From Chloroflexota bacterium (GTDB lineage Bacteria; Chloroflexota; Limnocylindria; Limnocylindrales; CSP1-4): 16,427 nt of DNA. Below, piece after piece: positions 1 through 7,524 of this stretch (within the stretch, counting starts at the first letter, position 1; each line of letters opens with the position of its first letter). The notes beneath the pieces are model-generated. The model had not been told where the DNA came from, searched no databases, and saw only the letters and a list, made by a program, of their open reading frames with translations. The stretch covers positions 1 to 16,427 of the forward strand of contig JAJYMP010000520.1 of the NCBI GenBank assembly GCA_021786915.1, written 5' to 3'. A program made the position numbers and the translations under genes.

Positions 1-1241
1 GATCCGCGCTCGCCGCCCGACGCGCCGCCGCGGTTCGCGCGCCAGCCGCCCGACTGCCCGGGCCGGAACCCGGGCCGCGCGGGCAGCCGCTCCTCGCCGC
101 CCGGGAACCCGGTGCGGTAGGTGGACGCCCCGCGCCAGCCGGGATCGCGCCCCCAGGCGCTGGCCCCCGCGCCGGTCAGGCCGCTGAAGCGATCACCCGG
201 TGCGACGTCGCGCGCCGTGGGCTTGGGCCGCGACTGCGAGCGGTGGACGCCCGCCTCGTCGCGCCAGCGCAGCTCGGGCGCCACCGGGTCGCCCAGCAGC
301 ATCGCGTCGACCGTCTCGGCGACGTCGCTGTGGGCCAGGACCCGCTCCCGGTCCTGGATCTCCACGATCACGTCGAACGTGGGCGGCGCCTTGCGCTCGA
401 GGACCGACTTCTGGGAGCGGCGGCGGCGGGCCTCCTCGTCGCCCAGCGTGACGCTCTGGATCCCGCCGATCAGGTCCGACAGCGTCGGGTTGAGCATCAG
501 GTTGTCGAGGTTGTTGCCGTGCGCGGTGCCGATCAGCTGCACGCCGCGCTCGGCGATCGTGCGGGCCGCCTGCGCCTCGAGCTCGGTGCCGATCTCGTCG
601 ATGACGATGACCTCGGGCATGTGGTTCTCCACCGCCTCGATCATCACCTCGTGCTGGAGCGAGGGGGTCCGGACCTGCATCCGGCGTGCCTTGCCGATGG
701 CGGGGTGCGGGATGTCGCCGTCGCCCGCGATCTCGTTGGACGTGTCGACCACGACCACGCGCTTGCGCTGCTCGTCGGCGAGCACGCGGGCGGCCTCGCG
801 GAGCATCGTCGTCTTGCCGATGCCGGGGCGGCCCATGATGAGGATCGACTTCCCGCTCTCCACGAAGTCCGCGATGATCTCGATCGTCCCGTAGACGGCC
901 CGCCCGATCCGGCAGGTCAGCCCGACGATCTTGCCGTTGCGGTTGCGGATTGCGCTGATGCGGTGGAGCGTGCGCTCGATCCCCGCCCGGTTGTCGTCGC
1001 CGAAGCTGCCGATGTGCTCAACGACGAAGGCGATGTCCTTGTCGGTGATCTCCCGATCGAGCAGCGTCACCTCGGAGCCCGGGTAGCGGGCCTCGGGCCG
1101 ACGCCCCAGGTCGAGGACGACCTCGATGAGGGTCTCCCGGTCGGGCAGCGCGTTGAGGGCGGTCACGATCTCCGGGGGCAGCGCCGCCAGCAGGACGGCG
1201 AGGTCGTCGGTCGCTTCGCGGTGGCGAGCCTGGTCTCCCAC
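1..1241 (-). CDS. SpoIIIAA/Ycf45-like AAA ATPase, probable R3H-domain protein (C-terminus cut off)
   Basis: The reading frame is open from a GTG at 1241 to the left edge, giving 413 residues without a stop. A Walker A motif GRPGIGKTT lies at about residues 137-145. A Walker B-like [10 protein letters not shown] follows about 60 residues later, and then LIGTAHGNN. This combination is characteristic of the SpoIIIAA/Ycf45-type ATPases, which in many bacteria carry a C-terminal R3H nucleic-acid-binding domain. That domain is not visible here; the last 60 residues seen are a Gly/Arg/Pro-rich linker, so it would lie beyond the window. The GTG at 1241 is preferred because AGGAGG sits 7 bases upstream. 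An in-frame GTG at 1268 overlaps the stop of the preceding gene and is the alternative. It is the last visible gene of the pdxS-pdxT-GNAT run. The family has no well-established biochemical role outside sporulation and plastid genomes. Confidence 0.85.
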   Translation of the reverse strand, partial: MGDQARHREATDDLAVLLAALPPEIVTALNALPDRETLIEVVLDLGRRPEARYPGSEVTLLDREITDKDIAFVVEHIGSFGDDNRAGIERTLHRISAIRNRNGKIVGLTCRIGRAVYGTIEIIADFVESGKSILIMGRPGIGKTTMLREAARVLADEQRKRVVVVDTSNEIAGDGDIPHPAIGKARRMQVRTPSLQHEVMIEAVENHMPEVIVIDEIGTELEAQAARTIAERGVQLIGTAHGNNLDNLMLNPTLSDLIGGIQSVTLGDEEARRRRSQKSVLERKAPPTFDVIVEIQDRERVLAHSDVAETVDAMLLGDPVAPELRWRDEAGVHRSQSRPKPTARDVAPGDRFSGLTGAGASAWGRDPGWRGASTYRTGFPGGEERLPARPGFRPGQSGGWRANRGGASGGERG

Positions 1242-1264
1242 GTTCGGACCTCCTGCGTTCGCGC

Positions 1265-2329
1265 TCACCGGACGCCGGCCGGCACGAGGCGCGGCTCGGC
1301 GACACGGACTAGGGTCTCCTTCATGAGGAGCGTGACAGTGGCGACGTCCTCGAAACCCTCCTCCGCCAGCCGGCGGTCCAGCGGCGATTCGTAGGTGCGC
1401 ACGGGTGCGATGACCCCCTCCCGGCGAAGCGTTCCCTTGTCGGCCCGCTCCGCGATGACGCCCAGTGCGAAGCGTGCCATGGGGGCCATGTCGGCCTCCG
1501 GTCGGGCGATGAGCTTGAGGTAGTGCGGCTGGTCCTCCTTGGCCACGCCGACCTGGAGGAAGGCGTCCAGCTGCGTGCCGTCGCGGCCGCCGCCCGGCGC
1601 CTCGAGCGCGTACGTGTAGACGTCGGCGAAGCGCAGGATCGGAACGAGCGAGCTGCGCGGGACCCGCCAGTCGCGGCCCTGGCGTTCGAAGTCCGGGATG
1701 CGCACGCACTCGAGCCGCTGGACCGGCGCGGGGGTCACGGCAGCGTACAGGCGCGACAGCGCGACGGCGTCGAGCGGGGTCGTGGGTCGGATCCTGGCCG
1801 CTCGGGCCTCGGCGTCGGTCCACGGCGAAGGCAGCGCAAGCGAGGGCTGGCGGAACAGGATCCGCTCGTCGCCGAAGCGCACGAAGCCCGCCTGCATGAA
1901 CAGCTCGACATTGTCGTCGGCGTCCGCGCAGGCGACGTGGAAACGCGTGGCCCCGCGCTTGGCCCCGTCGCGCAGCAGGTGCTGCACGAGCCGGAACCGC
2001 ACGTCGCCGGCGTCGGGCCCGCCAACCGCGTCGAGTTCGACGACCGTCCACTCGTCGCGGCCCGAATCCCGCTCCACGCGCAGGAGCCCAGCGATGTGGC
2101 CGTCGCGCTCGAAGACGTACAGCGCGTCGTGGGGCTGGAAGGCGCCCAGGGGCAGCCGGAACAGGCTGAACACACCGATCGGCGGGCCGCTCACGGGCAA
2201 CCCCAGGGATCGCGTCGCGTCCGCCTCGCCCTGCGCGAGGCGGGACAGCTCGCCGAGCGCGGCCAGGTCGGTCAGGCGCGCGGACCGGACCTTGGTGGTG
2301 CCGCGGGCCACGATCGGATCACTTTCCAT
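1265..2329 (-). CDS. GNAT-like N-acetyltransferase, two-lobed (354 aa)
   Basis: The protein begins with a basic strand ([20 protein letters not shown], residues 13-32), the usual start of a GNAT fold. Next come a central strand ([19 protein letters not shown], about 69-87) and [20 protein letters not shown] (131-150), which resembles the C-terminal GNAT motif where a residue ahead of the distorted helix contacts acetyl-CoA. A second, more divergent half fills residues 170-354, so the length is about twice that of a single GNAT domain and a tandem arrangement is likely. The substrate is unknown. The ATG at 2329 is chosen: it overlaps the pdxT stop by 11 bases, indicating translational coupling. 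A GTG at 2374 would overlap pdxT by 56 bases. The acetyl-CoA pyrophosphate loop is not clearly recognisable, so the family call is moderate. Confidence 0.72.
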   Translation of the reverse strand: MESDPIVARGTTKVRSARLTDLAALGELSRLAQGEADATRSLGLPVSGPPIGVFSLFRLPLGAFQPHDALYVFERDGHIAGLLRVERDSGRDEWTVVELDAVGGPDAGDVRFRLVQHLLRDGAKRGATRFHVACADADDNVELFMQAGFVRFGDERILFRQPSLALPSPWTDAEARAARIRPTTPLDAVALSRLYAAVTPAPVQRLECVRIPDFERQGRDWRVPRSSLVPILRFADVYTYALEAPGGGRDGTQLDAFLQVGVAKEDQPHYLKLIARPEADMAPMARFALGVIAERADKGTLRREGVIAPVRTYESPLDRRLAEEGFEDVATVTLLMKETLVRVAEPRLVPAGVR

Positions 2330-2963
2330 GCTGCGAGCGGCGGGTCGGGTACTGGCGCCGCCCGACGCCCTCACCCGGGTCAGCGTGCTCCGAGGCCATC
2401 GTGGCGAGGAGGCGGTGGAAACGCGTCTCGCCGGCGAGTTCGGGGTGGAAGGACGTCGCGATGACGTTGCGCTGGCGCACGGCCACGATCCGCCCGTCGG
2501 GCAGGCTGGCCATCACGTCCACGCCCGGTCCCACGCCCGAGATGACGGGGGCGCGGATGAACACGGCATGGACCGGCGTGTCGCCCAGCACCGGGACGTC
2601 GAGCTCGGTCTCGAACGAGTCCAGCTGCCGGCCGAACGCGTTGCGCTCCACGGTCACGTCCAGCAGCGGCAGGACGGGCGCCTCGCCGCCCACGATCTCG
2701 CGTGACAGCACGATCATCCCGGCGCAGGTGCCGAAGATGGGCGCGCCGCTTGACGCGAGGTCGAGGATGGGCTGGGCCAGCCCCCAGCGCGTGATGAGCC
2801 GGCGCATCGTCGTGCTCTCGCCGCCCGGGATGATGAGCCCCTCGACGTCCTCGAGATGGCTCGGCAGGCGCACCTCCACCGGCTCCGCGCCGATGGCGCG
2901 CAGCGTGGCGACATGCTCTGCAAAGGCCCCCTGGAGGGCCAGGACTCCAATCCGCATCGTCAT
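2319..2963 (-). CDS. pdxT: Pyridoxal 5'-phosphate synthase glutaminase subunit PdxT
   Basis: PdxT hydrolyses glutamine and channels ammonia to PdxS for vitamin B6 synthesis by the DXP-independent route. The sequence opens with IGVLALQGAFAEH, a signature of the family. It carries the oxyanion motif PGGEST (residues 46-51), the nucleophile Cys80 in GTCAG and the His173-Pro-Glu175 dyad in SFHPE, so the full class I amidotransferase triad is present. The length is 214 residues against a usual 185-200; the extra is a charged, Arg-rich C-terminal tail overlapping the next gene. The start at 2963 lies 28 bases after pdxS, and a second ATG at 2957 would also be acceptable. It lies directly downstream of its synthase partner, as in most PdxS/PdxT organisms. 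Confidence 0.97.
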   Translation of the reverse strand: MTMRIGVLALQGAFAEHVATLRAIGAEPVEVRLPSHLEDVEGLIIPGGESTTMRRLITRWGLAQPILDLASSGAPIFGTCAGMIVLSREIVGGEAPVLPLLDVTVERNAFGRQLDSFETELDVPVLGDTPVHAVFIRAPVISGVGPGVDVMASLPDGRIVAVRQRNVIATSFHPELAGETRFHRLLATMASEHADPGEGVGRRQYPTRRSQHGK

Positions 2964-2991
2964 CGCGCCGGCTCCCGCCGACCCGTCCGGG

Positions 2992-3876
2992 CTACCAGCC
3001 GCGGACCGCCATCCGCTCCTGATCGGGGATGGCCTCGAGCGCGATGCCGCGCATCGGGGCGCCCAGGCCCTTGCTGACCTCGGCGAGGATCTTGGCGTCC
3101 GTGAAGTGCGTGGTGGCCTGGACGATGGCGTTCGCCATGCGGGCCGGGTCCTCGCTCTTGAAGATCCCCGAGCCCACGAACACGCCCTCGGCGCCCAGCT
3201 GCATCACGAGCGCGGCGTCGGCGGGGGTCGAGATCCCGCCGGCCACGAAGTTCACGACCGGGAGCCTGCCCTCGGCCGCGACCTGCTTGACCAGCTCGTA
3301 CGGCGCGCCCAGCTCCTTGGCCGCGACGAACAGCTCGTCCTCGCGCATGCCCCCGAGGCGGCGGATCTCGGCCAGCACGTCCCGCAGCTGGCGGACCGCC
3401 TCGACGATGTTGCCGGTGCCGGCCTCGCCCTTGGTCCGGATCATCCCCGCGCCCTCGCTGACCCGGCGCAAGGCCTCGCCCACGTTCCGGCAGCCGCAGA
3501 CGAACGGGACCTTGAAGGCGTGCTTGTCGATGTGGTTGCGCTCGTCGGCCGGGGTGAGGACCTCGGACTCGTCGATGTAGTCCACGCCCAGGGCCTCGAG
3601 GATCTGCGCCTCGACGAAGTGGCCGATGCGGGCCTTGGCCATCACCGGGATCGAGACCGCGCTCATGATCCCCTCGATCATGCTCGGGTCGGACATGCGC
3701 GCGACGCCGCCGGCGGCGCGGATGTCGGACGGGACGCGCTCGAGCGCCATGACGGCGACGGCGCCAGCGTCCTCGGCGATCCTGGCGTGCTCGGCTGTGA
3801 CGACGTCCATGATGACGCCGCCCTTGAGCATCTGGGCGAGACCCTTCTTGGTGGCCCAGGTGGAGGTGTCGGTCAT
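2992..3876 (-). CDS. pdxS: Pyridoxal 5'-phosphate synthase subunit PdxS
   Basis: PdxS condenses ribose 5-phosphate (or ribulose 5-phosphate), glyceraldehyde 3-phosphate and ammonia into pyridoxal 5'-phosphate; it forms a dodecamer decorated by PdxT. The key residues sit at the family's standard positions: Asp24 (GGVIMDVV), Lys81 in VMAKARIGH and Lys149 in [12 protein letters not shown]. The first lysine forms the Schiff base with the pentose and the second accepts the later intermediate. The length of 294 residues is normal. The ATG at 3876 gives the expected N-terminus and has GGAGAG 11 bases upstream; further in-frame sequence to 4086 is not homologous to PdxS. Its substrates are the same pentose and triose phosphates handled by the BMC enzymes in this window, which may be coincidence. 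Confidence 0.98.
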   Translation of the reverse strand: MTDTSTWATKKGLAQMLKGGVIMDVVTAEHARIAEDAGAVAVMALERVPSDIRAAGGVARMSDPSMIEGIMSAVSIPVMAKARIGHFVEAQILEALGVDYIDESEVLTPADERNHIDKHAFKVPFVCGCRNVGEALRRVSEGAGMIRTKGEAGTGNIVEAVRQLRDVLAEIRRLGGMREDELFVAAKELGAPYELVKQVAAEGRLPVVNFVAGGISTPADAALVMQLGAEGVFVGSGIFKSEDPARMANAIVQATTHFTDAKILAEVSKGLGAPMRGIALEAIPDQERMAVRGW

Positions 3877-3942
3877 GATTGGTTGGGCTCTCCGGGAGGA
3901 CGCGCGCCGGCCGTCCGACTGGCCCCGGGGTCGTCGCCCGTT

Positions 3943-3954
3943 CGAACCGGTTCG
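3943..3954. promoter_or_regulatory. 12-bp perfect palindrome in the pdxS leader
   Basis: CGAACCGGTTCG is a perfect 12-base palindrome in the transcribed leader, about 67 bases before the pdxS start and just downstream of the proposed -10 box. It could be an operator for a regulator of B6 synthesis or for the GbsR-like protein encoded upstream. There is no second copy in the window to support this, and such palindromes occur by chance in GC-rich DNA. Confidence 0.3.
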
Positions 3955-3972
3955 GTCCGGCGTTAGACGTCG

Positions 3973-3982
3973 ATTATGGCAC
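3973..3982 (-). promoter_or_regulatory. Possible extended -10 promoter of pdxS
   Basis: On the minus strand the bases read GTGCCATAAT, i.e. a CATAAT hexamer (3978-3973) with a TGN extension. It is the most AT-rich spot in the upstream region. No good -35 hexamer is seen 16-18 bases above it. Transcription would begin near 3966 and give a leader of about 90 bases. Confidence 0.4.
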
Positions 3983-4067
3983 GGGCCTGCGATTCGCCTG
4001 CGCGCCCGTGAGGGCGCGTCCCGCTTCGCGCGCCTAGGTGTGCGCCTGCGTGCGCGCGCATGCCCGA

Positions 4068-4236
4068 GAATCGCATGCCATGCCATGGATTCCGCCGCCA
4101 GTCGTCAGATGTTGGCATGGCATGCCACGCTCCGACCGATTGGCAGTCTCGGCCGAGCCCAAGCCGGTCGATCCGTGGCGTGGGGGGCCACGATCCGACG
4201 CCCCGGCCGGGAATCCATGGCATGGGAGGCCAATCC
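4068..4236. repeat. Cluster of four degenerate CATG-rich palindromic repeats
   Basis: Four related elements of about 26 bases occur in 170 bases between the GbsR-like gene and pdxS. Copy A is 4068-4093 (inverted), B about 4109-4133, C 4171-4196 and D 4210-4236. CATGCCATGGATTCC (4079-4093) is the exact reverse complement of 4210-4224. GCATGCCATGCCA (4073-4085) is the exact reverse complement of 4113-4125. GCCACGCTCCGAC (4124-4136) matches 4187-4199 in 12 of 13 bases. Copy B contains a hyphenated palindrome with arms TGGCATG and CATGCCA around one base. The shared core is roughly ATCC-RTGGCRTGG-N4-GCCA. They could be REP-like elements, an operator array or a palindromic repeat family. No reading frame here looks coding. 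Confidence 0.65.
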
Positions 4237-4237
4237 G

Positions 4238-4291
4238 CGGCGGCTCCCGGGCCGCCGGCCGCGGGCGCCGATCTGGTGCACCTCATGCACC
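4238..4291 (-). terminator. Two GC-rich hairpins downstream of the GbsR-like gene
   Basis: Two stem-loops follow the stop of the GbsR-like gene: GGTGCA/TGCACC with a five-base loop (4275-4291), then a 7-bp stem CGGCGGC/GCCGCCG with a six-base loop (4238-4257). Neither is followed by a U-tract on the minus strand, so these are at best terminator-like or mRNA-end-stabilising structures. With the repeat cluster they account for most of the gene-free stretch 3877-4323. Confidence 0.35.
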
Positions 4292-4323
4292 GCGCCGCTG
4301 TCGCTGGCCCGGGGCGCGGCGCT

Positions 4324-5073
4324 CTACCTGACGAGCCGGCTCACAACCCCGGACATCAGCGTCGTGGCGCGGCGGGCGCTCGTGGGCGAGAGGCGTGAGA
4401 GCGCCTCCACCAGGCCCAGGACGTCCTGGTCGGGCAGCCCGTCGAGCAGCGAGATCAGCCGCAGGATCGTGTCGTCGGGGACTTCGCCGAGGAGGCGCAG
4501 CGCGCGCGCGAGCTCCGTGGGCTCGAGGCGCGACACCAGCCCGACGGCCCGGTCGAACAGCCGGACGAACACGAGGAACGTCGCCAGCCACTCGCGCATC
4601 CGCGCGAGCTCGCGGTCGCCCGGGGTGCGCTCGAGCGCGGCGGTCGTGTCGGCGAGGGTGCGCTCGAGGACGTCGATGATCGGGTCGCCCTCGCGGACCT
4701 TGCGCTCCGCCACGACGCGGCCGAACCAGCGCCAGTGGTCGCCGATCGCCTGATACGCGGTGCCGGCGGGTCCGCGTCGGCCCACCCGGCGCGGCTCCGC
4801 GACCTTCTCGACCAGGCCCCACGCCTCGGCTTCGGCCAGCGCCAGGCTGGCGGCTCGATGCGAGAGGCCCAGCGCCTCGCGGACCTCGCGCTCGGTCAGC
4901 GGCTCCTGGCGGGACATGAGGTAGGCGTGGACGCGGGCGATCGCCGGGGCCACGCCCCACGCCGCGCCCATGTCGCCCCAGGCGTCGGCGAGGCGCAGCC
5001 GGATCTCCTCGGCGATCGGGCTCGCCGGGCGTTCCGGTGCGGCGACGACGTGAAGGGCCGAGGCGGTTGTCAC
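4324..5073 (-). CDS. GbsR/MarR-like winged-helix transcriptional regulator (249 aa)
   Basis: The N-terminal half holds a MarR-type winged helix: AYLMSRQEPLTEREVREALG, then LSHRAASLALAEAEAWGLVE as the recognition helix and wing approach, then a basic RRVGRRGPAGTAY segment (about residues 50-110). An AIARVHAYL helix just before it is typical of the GbsR subgroup. The remaining 140 residues are helical, rich in Arg, Leu and Asp, and probably serve for dimerisation or ligand sensing. The start is GTG at 5073, with a TAGGAT box six bases upstream, so the transcript is probably leaderless. The gene is divergent from the serine hydrolase and upstream of pdxS. Its target and effector are unknown; a betaine/choline link as in Bacillus GbsR cannot be assumed. 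Confidence 0.78.
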   Translation of the reverse strand: MTTASALHVVAAPERPASPIAEEIRLRLADAWGDMGAAWGVAPAIARVHAYLMSRQEPLTEREVREALGLSHRAASLALAEAEAWGLVEKVAEPRRVGRRGPAGTAYQAIGDHWRWFGRVVAERKVREGDPIIDVLERTLADTTAALERTPGDRELARMREWLATFLVFVRLFDRAVGLVSRLEPTELARALRLLGEVPDDTILRLISLLDGLPDQDVLGLVEALSRLSPTSARRATTLMSGVVSRLVR

Positions 5074-5079
5074 GCGCGA

Positions 5080-5085
5080 ATCCTA
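5080..5085 (-). promoter_or_regulatory. Leaderless -10 box of the GbsR-like gene
   Basis: TAGGAT on the minus strand ends six bases before the GTG start at 5073, so transcription would begin at or next to the start codon. No Shine-Dalgarno sequence is present. The same spacing recurs at three other genes in the window. Confidence 0.55.
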
Positions 5086-5240
5086 CTCCGAGGGCGCCCC
5101 GGAACGTGCGAGCCGGCGATAGCCGATTTCGCGCCAGGACAGGTACGGGGCGGCGTGCACGGCGGGCTGCGGGCGAAGCCGAAGTTCCGCCTGCACGAGA
5201 CCCGAGACACTCCGCCGATGCCGGAGCGCCACCGCGGCGT

Positions 5241-5246
5241 TACTCT
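5241..5246 (+). promoter_or_regulatory. Leaderless -10 box of the serine hydrolase gene
   Basis: TACTCT is followed by six bases and then the ATG at 5253. There is no Shine-Dalgarno sequence. The 179 bases between this gene and the divergent regulator carry both promoters and no other recognisable site. Confidence 0.5.
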
Positions 5247-5252
5247 CGATCC

Positions 5253-6341
5253 ATGCCGGCCCACCGACTCGACCCCGTCGCGCTCGACCATGCCTTCAGC
5301 GTTGCCGCGCGCCGAGTCGAATCGTGCGAGCTGCCGTTCGTCATCCTCGGTGTCGCGAATGCCGCGGGCACGGTCCGCGTCGAGGCAGCGACAGCCCCCA
5401 CCGGCGACCGCCGCATCGGCACGGACGCCGTGTGCCTCCTGGCGTCGATCACCAAGCCGATCGTGGCGACGGCGGCGCTGCGCCTGGCCGAGGAGGGGCG
5501 GCTGGGGCTCAAGGCGCCCCTCGCCGACTGGCTGCCCGAGCTGGCCACGGGCGACGGGCGGGAGCGGATGACCGCGTGGCACGTGCTCTCCCACACCTCG
5601 GGCCTCGACGACGAGGCGCTCGAGCCGCTGGTCCGCGCAGGCATCGAGCGTGACGAACTCGTGGCGCGATCCCTCGCCCGGCCCCTGGTCGCCCCCCTCG
5701 GCAGCCAGTTCCGCTACGCCACGTTCACGTTCGAGCTGCTGGCACTCGCGATGGAGCGGGCGACCGGCAAGCTCCTGCCCGAACTCCTCCGGGAGCTCGT
5801 CCTCGACCCGCTGTGCATGGTGGACACGGTCTTCGACCCCCGGCTCGAGCGCGCGGACCGGATGGCGCCCGTCTCGCTGGGCGAGTGGGACGGCACGCGT
5901 CTCGCGGGCAGCGAGAACCCGCTCGTCGCGATCGGCATGCGGGACCGGTTCACGGCGCTGCGCCTGGCGGGCGGCGGCCTGTGGAGCACGGCTTCAGACC
6001 TGCTGCGGTTCGGGCGGGCGATGCTCGGCGGCGGTGAGCTCGAGGGCGCGCGGATCCTGTCACCGGCGTTTGTCGACCTGGCGACGCGGGAGATCACGAT
6101 CGACGGCCTGGGCCGGGCCTCCGACCGCCTCGAGGACGAGCACTATGCGCTGGGCTGGGGAACGCGCGGCGACGGCCACCCGGGCTCGCCCCGAGCGTTC
6201 GGGCATGGCGGCGCGTCGGGCACCCGGCTCTGGATCGACCCCGAGCGCGACCTTGTGGTGGTGTACCTCAGCGCCTCGTGGGGGATGCCGTCGGCCGTGA
6301 TCGACGAGGCCCTCTACTCGGTCTACGCCGCCGCGCGCTGA
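5253..6341 (+). CDS. Serine hydrolase of the beta-lactamase/penicillin-binding-protein fold (362 aa)
   Basis: The protein has the SxxK motif as Ser65-Ile-Thr-Lys68 in LLASITKPIVATAALRL. This is followed by the typical LGLKAPLADWLPEL and the WHVLSHTSGLDDEA stretch of the class C/family VIII esterase group. The second motif is Tyr155-Ala-Thr (RYATFTFELLALAMERA), where YxN is more common in lactamases. The third is HGGASG near residue 319. Such enzymes act as esterases, D-aminopeptidases or beta-lactamases; the substrate cannot be told from sequence. No signal peptide or membrane segment is visible, so it is probably cytoplasmic, which argues against a resistance beta-lactamase. The ATG at 5253 fits both the domain start and the TANNNT box; in-frame sequence upstream to 5037 is not homologous. 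Confidence 0.9.
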   Translation: MPAHRLDPVALDHAFSVAARRVESCELPFVILGVANAAGTVRVEAATAPTGDRRIGTDAVCLLASITKPIVATAALRLAEEGRLGLKAPLADWLPELATGDGRERMTAWHVLSHTSGLDDEALEPLVRAGIERDELVARSLARPLVAPLGSQFRYATFTFELLALAMERATGKLLPELLRELVLDPLCMVDTVFDPRLERADRMAPVSLGEWDGTRLAGSENPLVAIGMRDRFTALRLAGGGLWSTASDLLRFGRAMLGGGELEGARILSPAFVDLATREITIDGLGRASDRLEDEHYALGWGTRGDGHPGSPRAFGHGGASGTRLWIDPERDLVVVYLSASWGMPSAVIDEALYSVYAAAR

Positions 6342-6351
6342 GCAACAGCGC
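6335..6351 (+). terminator. Terminator-like hairpin at the end of the serine hydrolase gene
   Basis: GCGCTG and CAGCGC form a 6-bp stem around a five-base loop that includes the TGA stop. No T-tract follows, so intrinsic termination is doubtful. Confidence 0.25.
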
Positions 6352-6464
6352 TGGTCGTCCGCTCTTGGTCTCCGCCCCGGTACGGCGTCGTTCAGGCCGG
6401 AACATGGATGACTCCCCTCCTTGATCCACGCCACGGGATGGCCGCGGCCGTGGCAGTGCGGGTC

Positions 6465-6493
6465 TTGACATGTGCGGGCGCGATCCCTATCGT
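6465..6493 (+). promoter_or_regulatory. Sigma-70-type promoter of the BMC operon
   Basis: A perfect TTGACA -35 hexamer (6465-6470) is separated by exactly 17 bases from TATCGT (6488-6493). This is by far the best housekeeping promoter in the window. Transcription should start near 6500, giving a leader of about 55 bases that contains the double palindrome at 6503-6538. All downstream BMC genes lie in the same direction with small gaps or overlaps, so this promoter probably drives the whole operon. Confidence 0.8.
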
Positions 6494-6502
6494 GTCCGTG
6501 AA

Positions 6503-6538
6503 GTGCTCATATGAGAGCCAATCCGCTCACATGAGCAC
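6503..6538. promoter_or_regulatory. Nested double palindrome, probable SorC-type operator
   Basis: Two near-identical palindromes lie here: CTCATATGAG (6506-6515, perfect) and GCTCACATGAGC (6525-6536, arms perfect). Their centres are 20 bases apart, about two helical turns. Together they form a larger inverted repeat, GTGCTCATATGAG against CTCACATGAGCAC, matching in 12 of 13 positions around a ten-base spacer. The site starts just after the predicted transcription start and directly precedes the SorC-family gene. SorC/DeoR-type regulators bind as tetramers to paired half-sites, so autoregulated repression by blocking the promoter or the elongating polymerase is likely. Confidence 0.75.
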
Positions 6539-6555
6539 GCAGAAGCGGAGGATGT

Positions 6556-7524
6556 GTGGTCGCCAAGCGCGGCAGCCCCGGAGACGTGCGGTTGCTGGTG
6601 CGGATCGCGCAGCTCTACTACCGGATGCATCTCAGTCAGGCGCAGATCGGGGCGCAGCTCGGGCTCAGCCGCTTCACGGTGGGGCGGCTGCTGGACCGCG
6701 CGCTGGACGAGTCGATCGTTCGGATCGAGGTGGTGCATCCCGCCGCGCGCCTCGTGGACCTCGAGGACCGTCTCGTCGCGCGCTTCGGGCTCGACGCAGC
6801 GCTCGTCGCGGACGTGCCCGCGGCGTCCGGCGGAGTCGCGGACGACCTCGCCCGTGACGCGGTCGCAGAGCTCGCCGCGGACCTTCTCGCGCAGCGGCGT
6901 CCCACGGGCGTCGTCGGCGTGTCCTGGGGCCGGACGATGCTCGCCGTCGCGCGGCGGCTGCCGCACGGATGGACATCGGCCGCGGCGATCGTCCAGCTGA
7001 ACGGGGCGGCCTCCCGATCGGCCCAGCCCACGCGGGTGGGCGAGATCCTCGAGCGGTTCGCCAGCACGTCTGGTGCCTCGTTTCACGGCATCGCGGCACC
7101 CGCGATCGTGGGCAGCTCGGACCTCCGCGACGCGCTCATGGAGGATCCCGCCATCCGCGAGACCATCGACCTCGCGCGGTCGGCGACCGCCGCCGTGTTC
7201 GGGCTCGGCATCCCGGCTCCGGACAGTCCGCACCTCGCGTCCGGCTTCGTGGACGAGACGGAGCAGGCGCGCTTGCGGAGCATGGGTGCGGCCGGCGACG
7301 TCATCGGCCGGTTCCTGGACACGGAGGGCCGAATCGCCTGGCCCGAGCTGGACGCGCGGACGATCGGGCTGTCGCTCGAGGAGCTTGCGTCCAAGCCGTT
7401 CCGCCTGGGCATCGCAGCGGGCGCAGGGCGTGGCCCGATCGCCCTCGCGGCGATCCGGGCCGGCGCGCTGAGCGTCCTCGCCTGCGACGAGTCGACCGCC
7501 GAATGGGTGCTCGCCCATGACTGA
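6556..7524 (+). CDS. SorC/DeoR-family sugar-phosphate-responsive transcriptional regulator
   Basis: The N-terminus holds a helix-turn-helix, LSQAQIGAQLGLSRFTVGRL (residues 26-45), preceded by RIAQLYYRMH, a hallmark of the SorC family. The rest is the sugar-binding domain with family markers GVSWGRTM, VQLNGA, a GLGIP segment near residue 216, DVIGRFLDTEG and LGIAAGAGRGPIALAAIRAG. The family senses phosphorylated sugars; Bacillus subtilis DeoR, a member, binds deoxyribose-5-phosphate and controls its deoC. The neighbouring rpiB and deoC make the same effector plausible here. The start is GTG at 6556 with GGAGG four bases upstream. It overlaps rpiB by eight bases, so the regulator is co-transcribed with the BMC it probably controls. 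Confidence 0.92.
   Translation: MVAKRGSPGDVRLLVRIAQLYYRMHLSQAQIGAQLGLSRFTVGRLLDRALDESIVRIEVVHPAARLVDLEDRLVARFGLDAALVADVPAASGGVADDLARDAVAELAADLLAQRRPTGVVGVSWGRTMLAVARRLPHGWTSAAAIVQLNGAASRSAQPTRVGEILERFASTSGASFHGIAAPAIVGSSDLRDALMEDPAIRETIDLARSATAAVFGLGIPAPDSPHLASGFVDETEQARLRSMGAAGDVIGRFLDTEGRIAWPELDARTIGLSLEELASKPFRLGIAAGAGRGPIALAAIRAGALSVLACDESTAEWVLAHD

Noticed and set aside
121..1394. Long plus-strand open frames opposite the ATPase gene
   Set aside because: They are antisense to a frame with clear Walker motifs, and their Arg/Ser/Ala- or Asp/Val/Leu-rich composition is that of shadow frames in GC-rich DNA.
3877..4086. N-terminal extension of PdxS in frame up to 4086
   Set aside because: The extra 70 residues are Arg-rich and unlike PdxS; the ATG at 3876 gives catalytic residues at the standard positions 24, 81 and 149.
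4068..4236. CRISPR array
   Set aside because: Only four degenerate copies in mixed orientation with uneven spacing, and no cas genes nearby.
4038..4398. Small open frames in the repeat-containing gap before pdxS
   Set aside because: Their composition follows the repeats, no ribosome binding sites fit, and they resemble no protein family.
5253..6341. Antibiotic-resistance beta-lactamase
   Set aside because: SxxK and HGG motifs are shared by esterases and peptidases of the same fold; there is no signal peptide and no mobile element, so a resistance call is unsupported.
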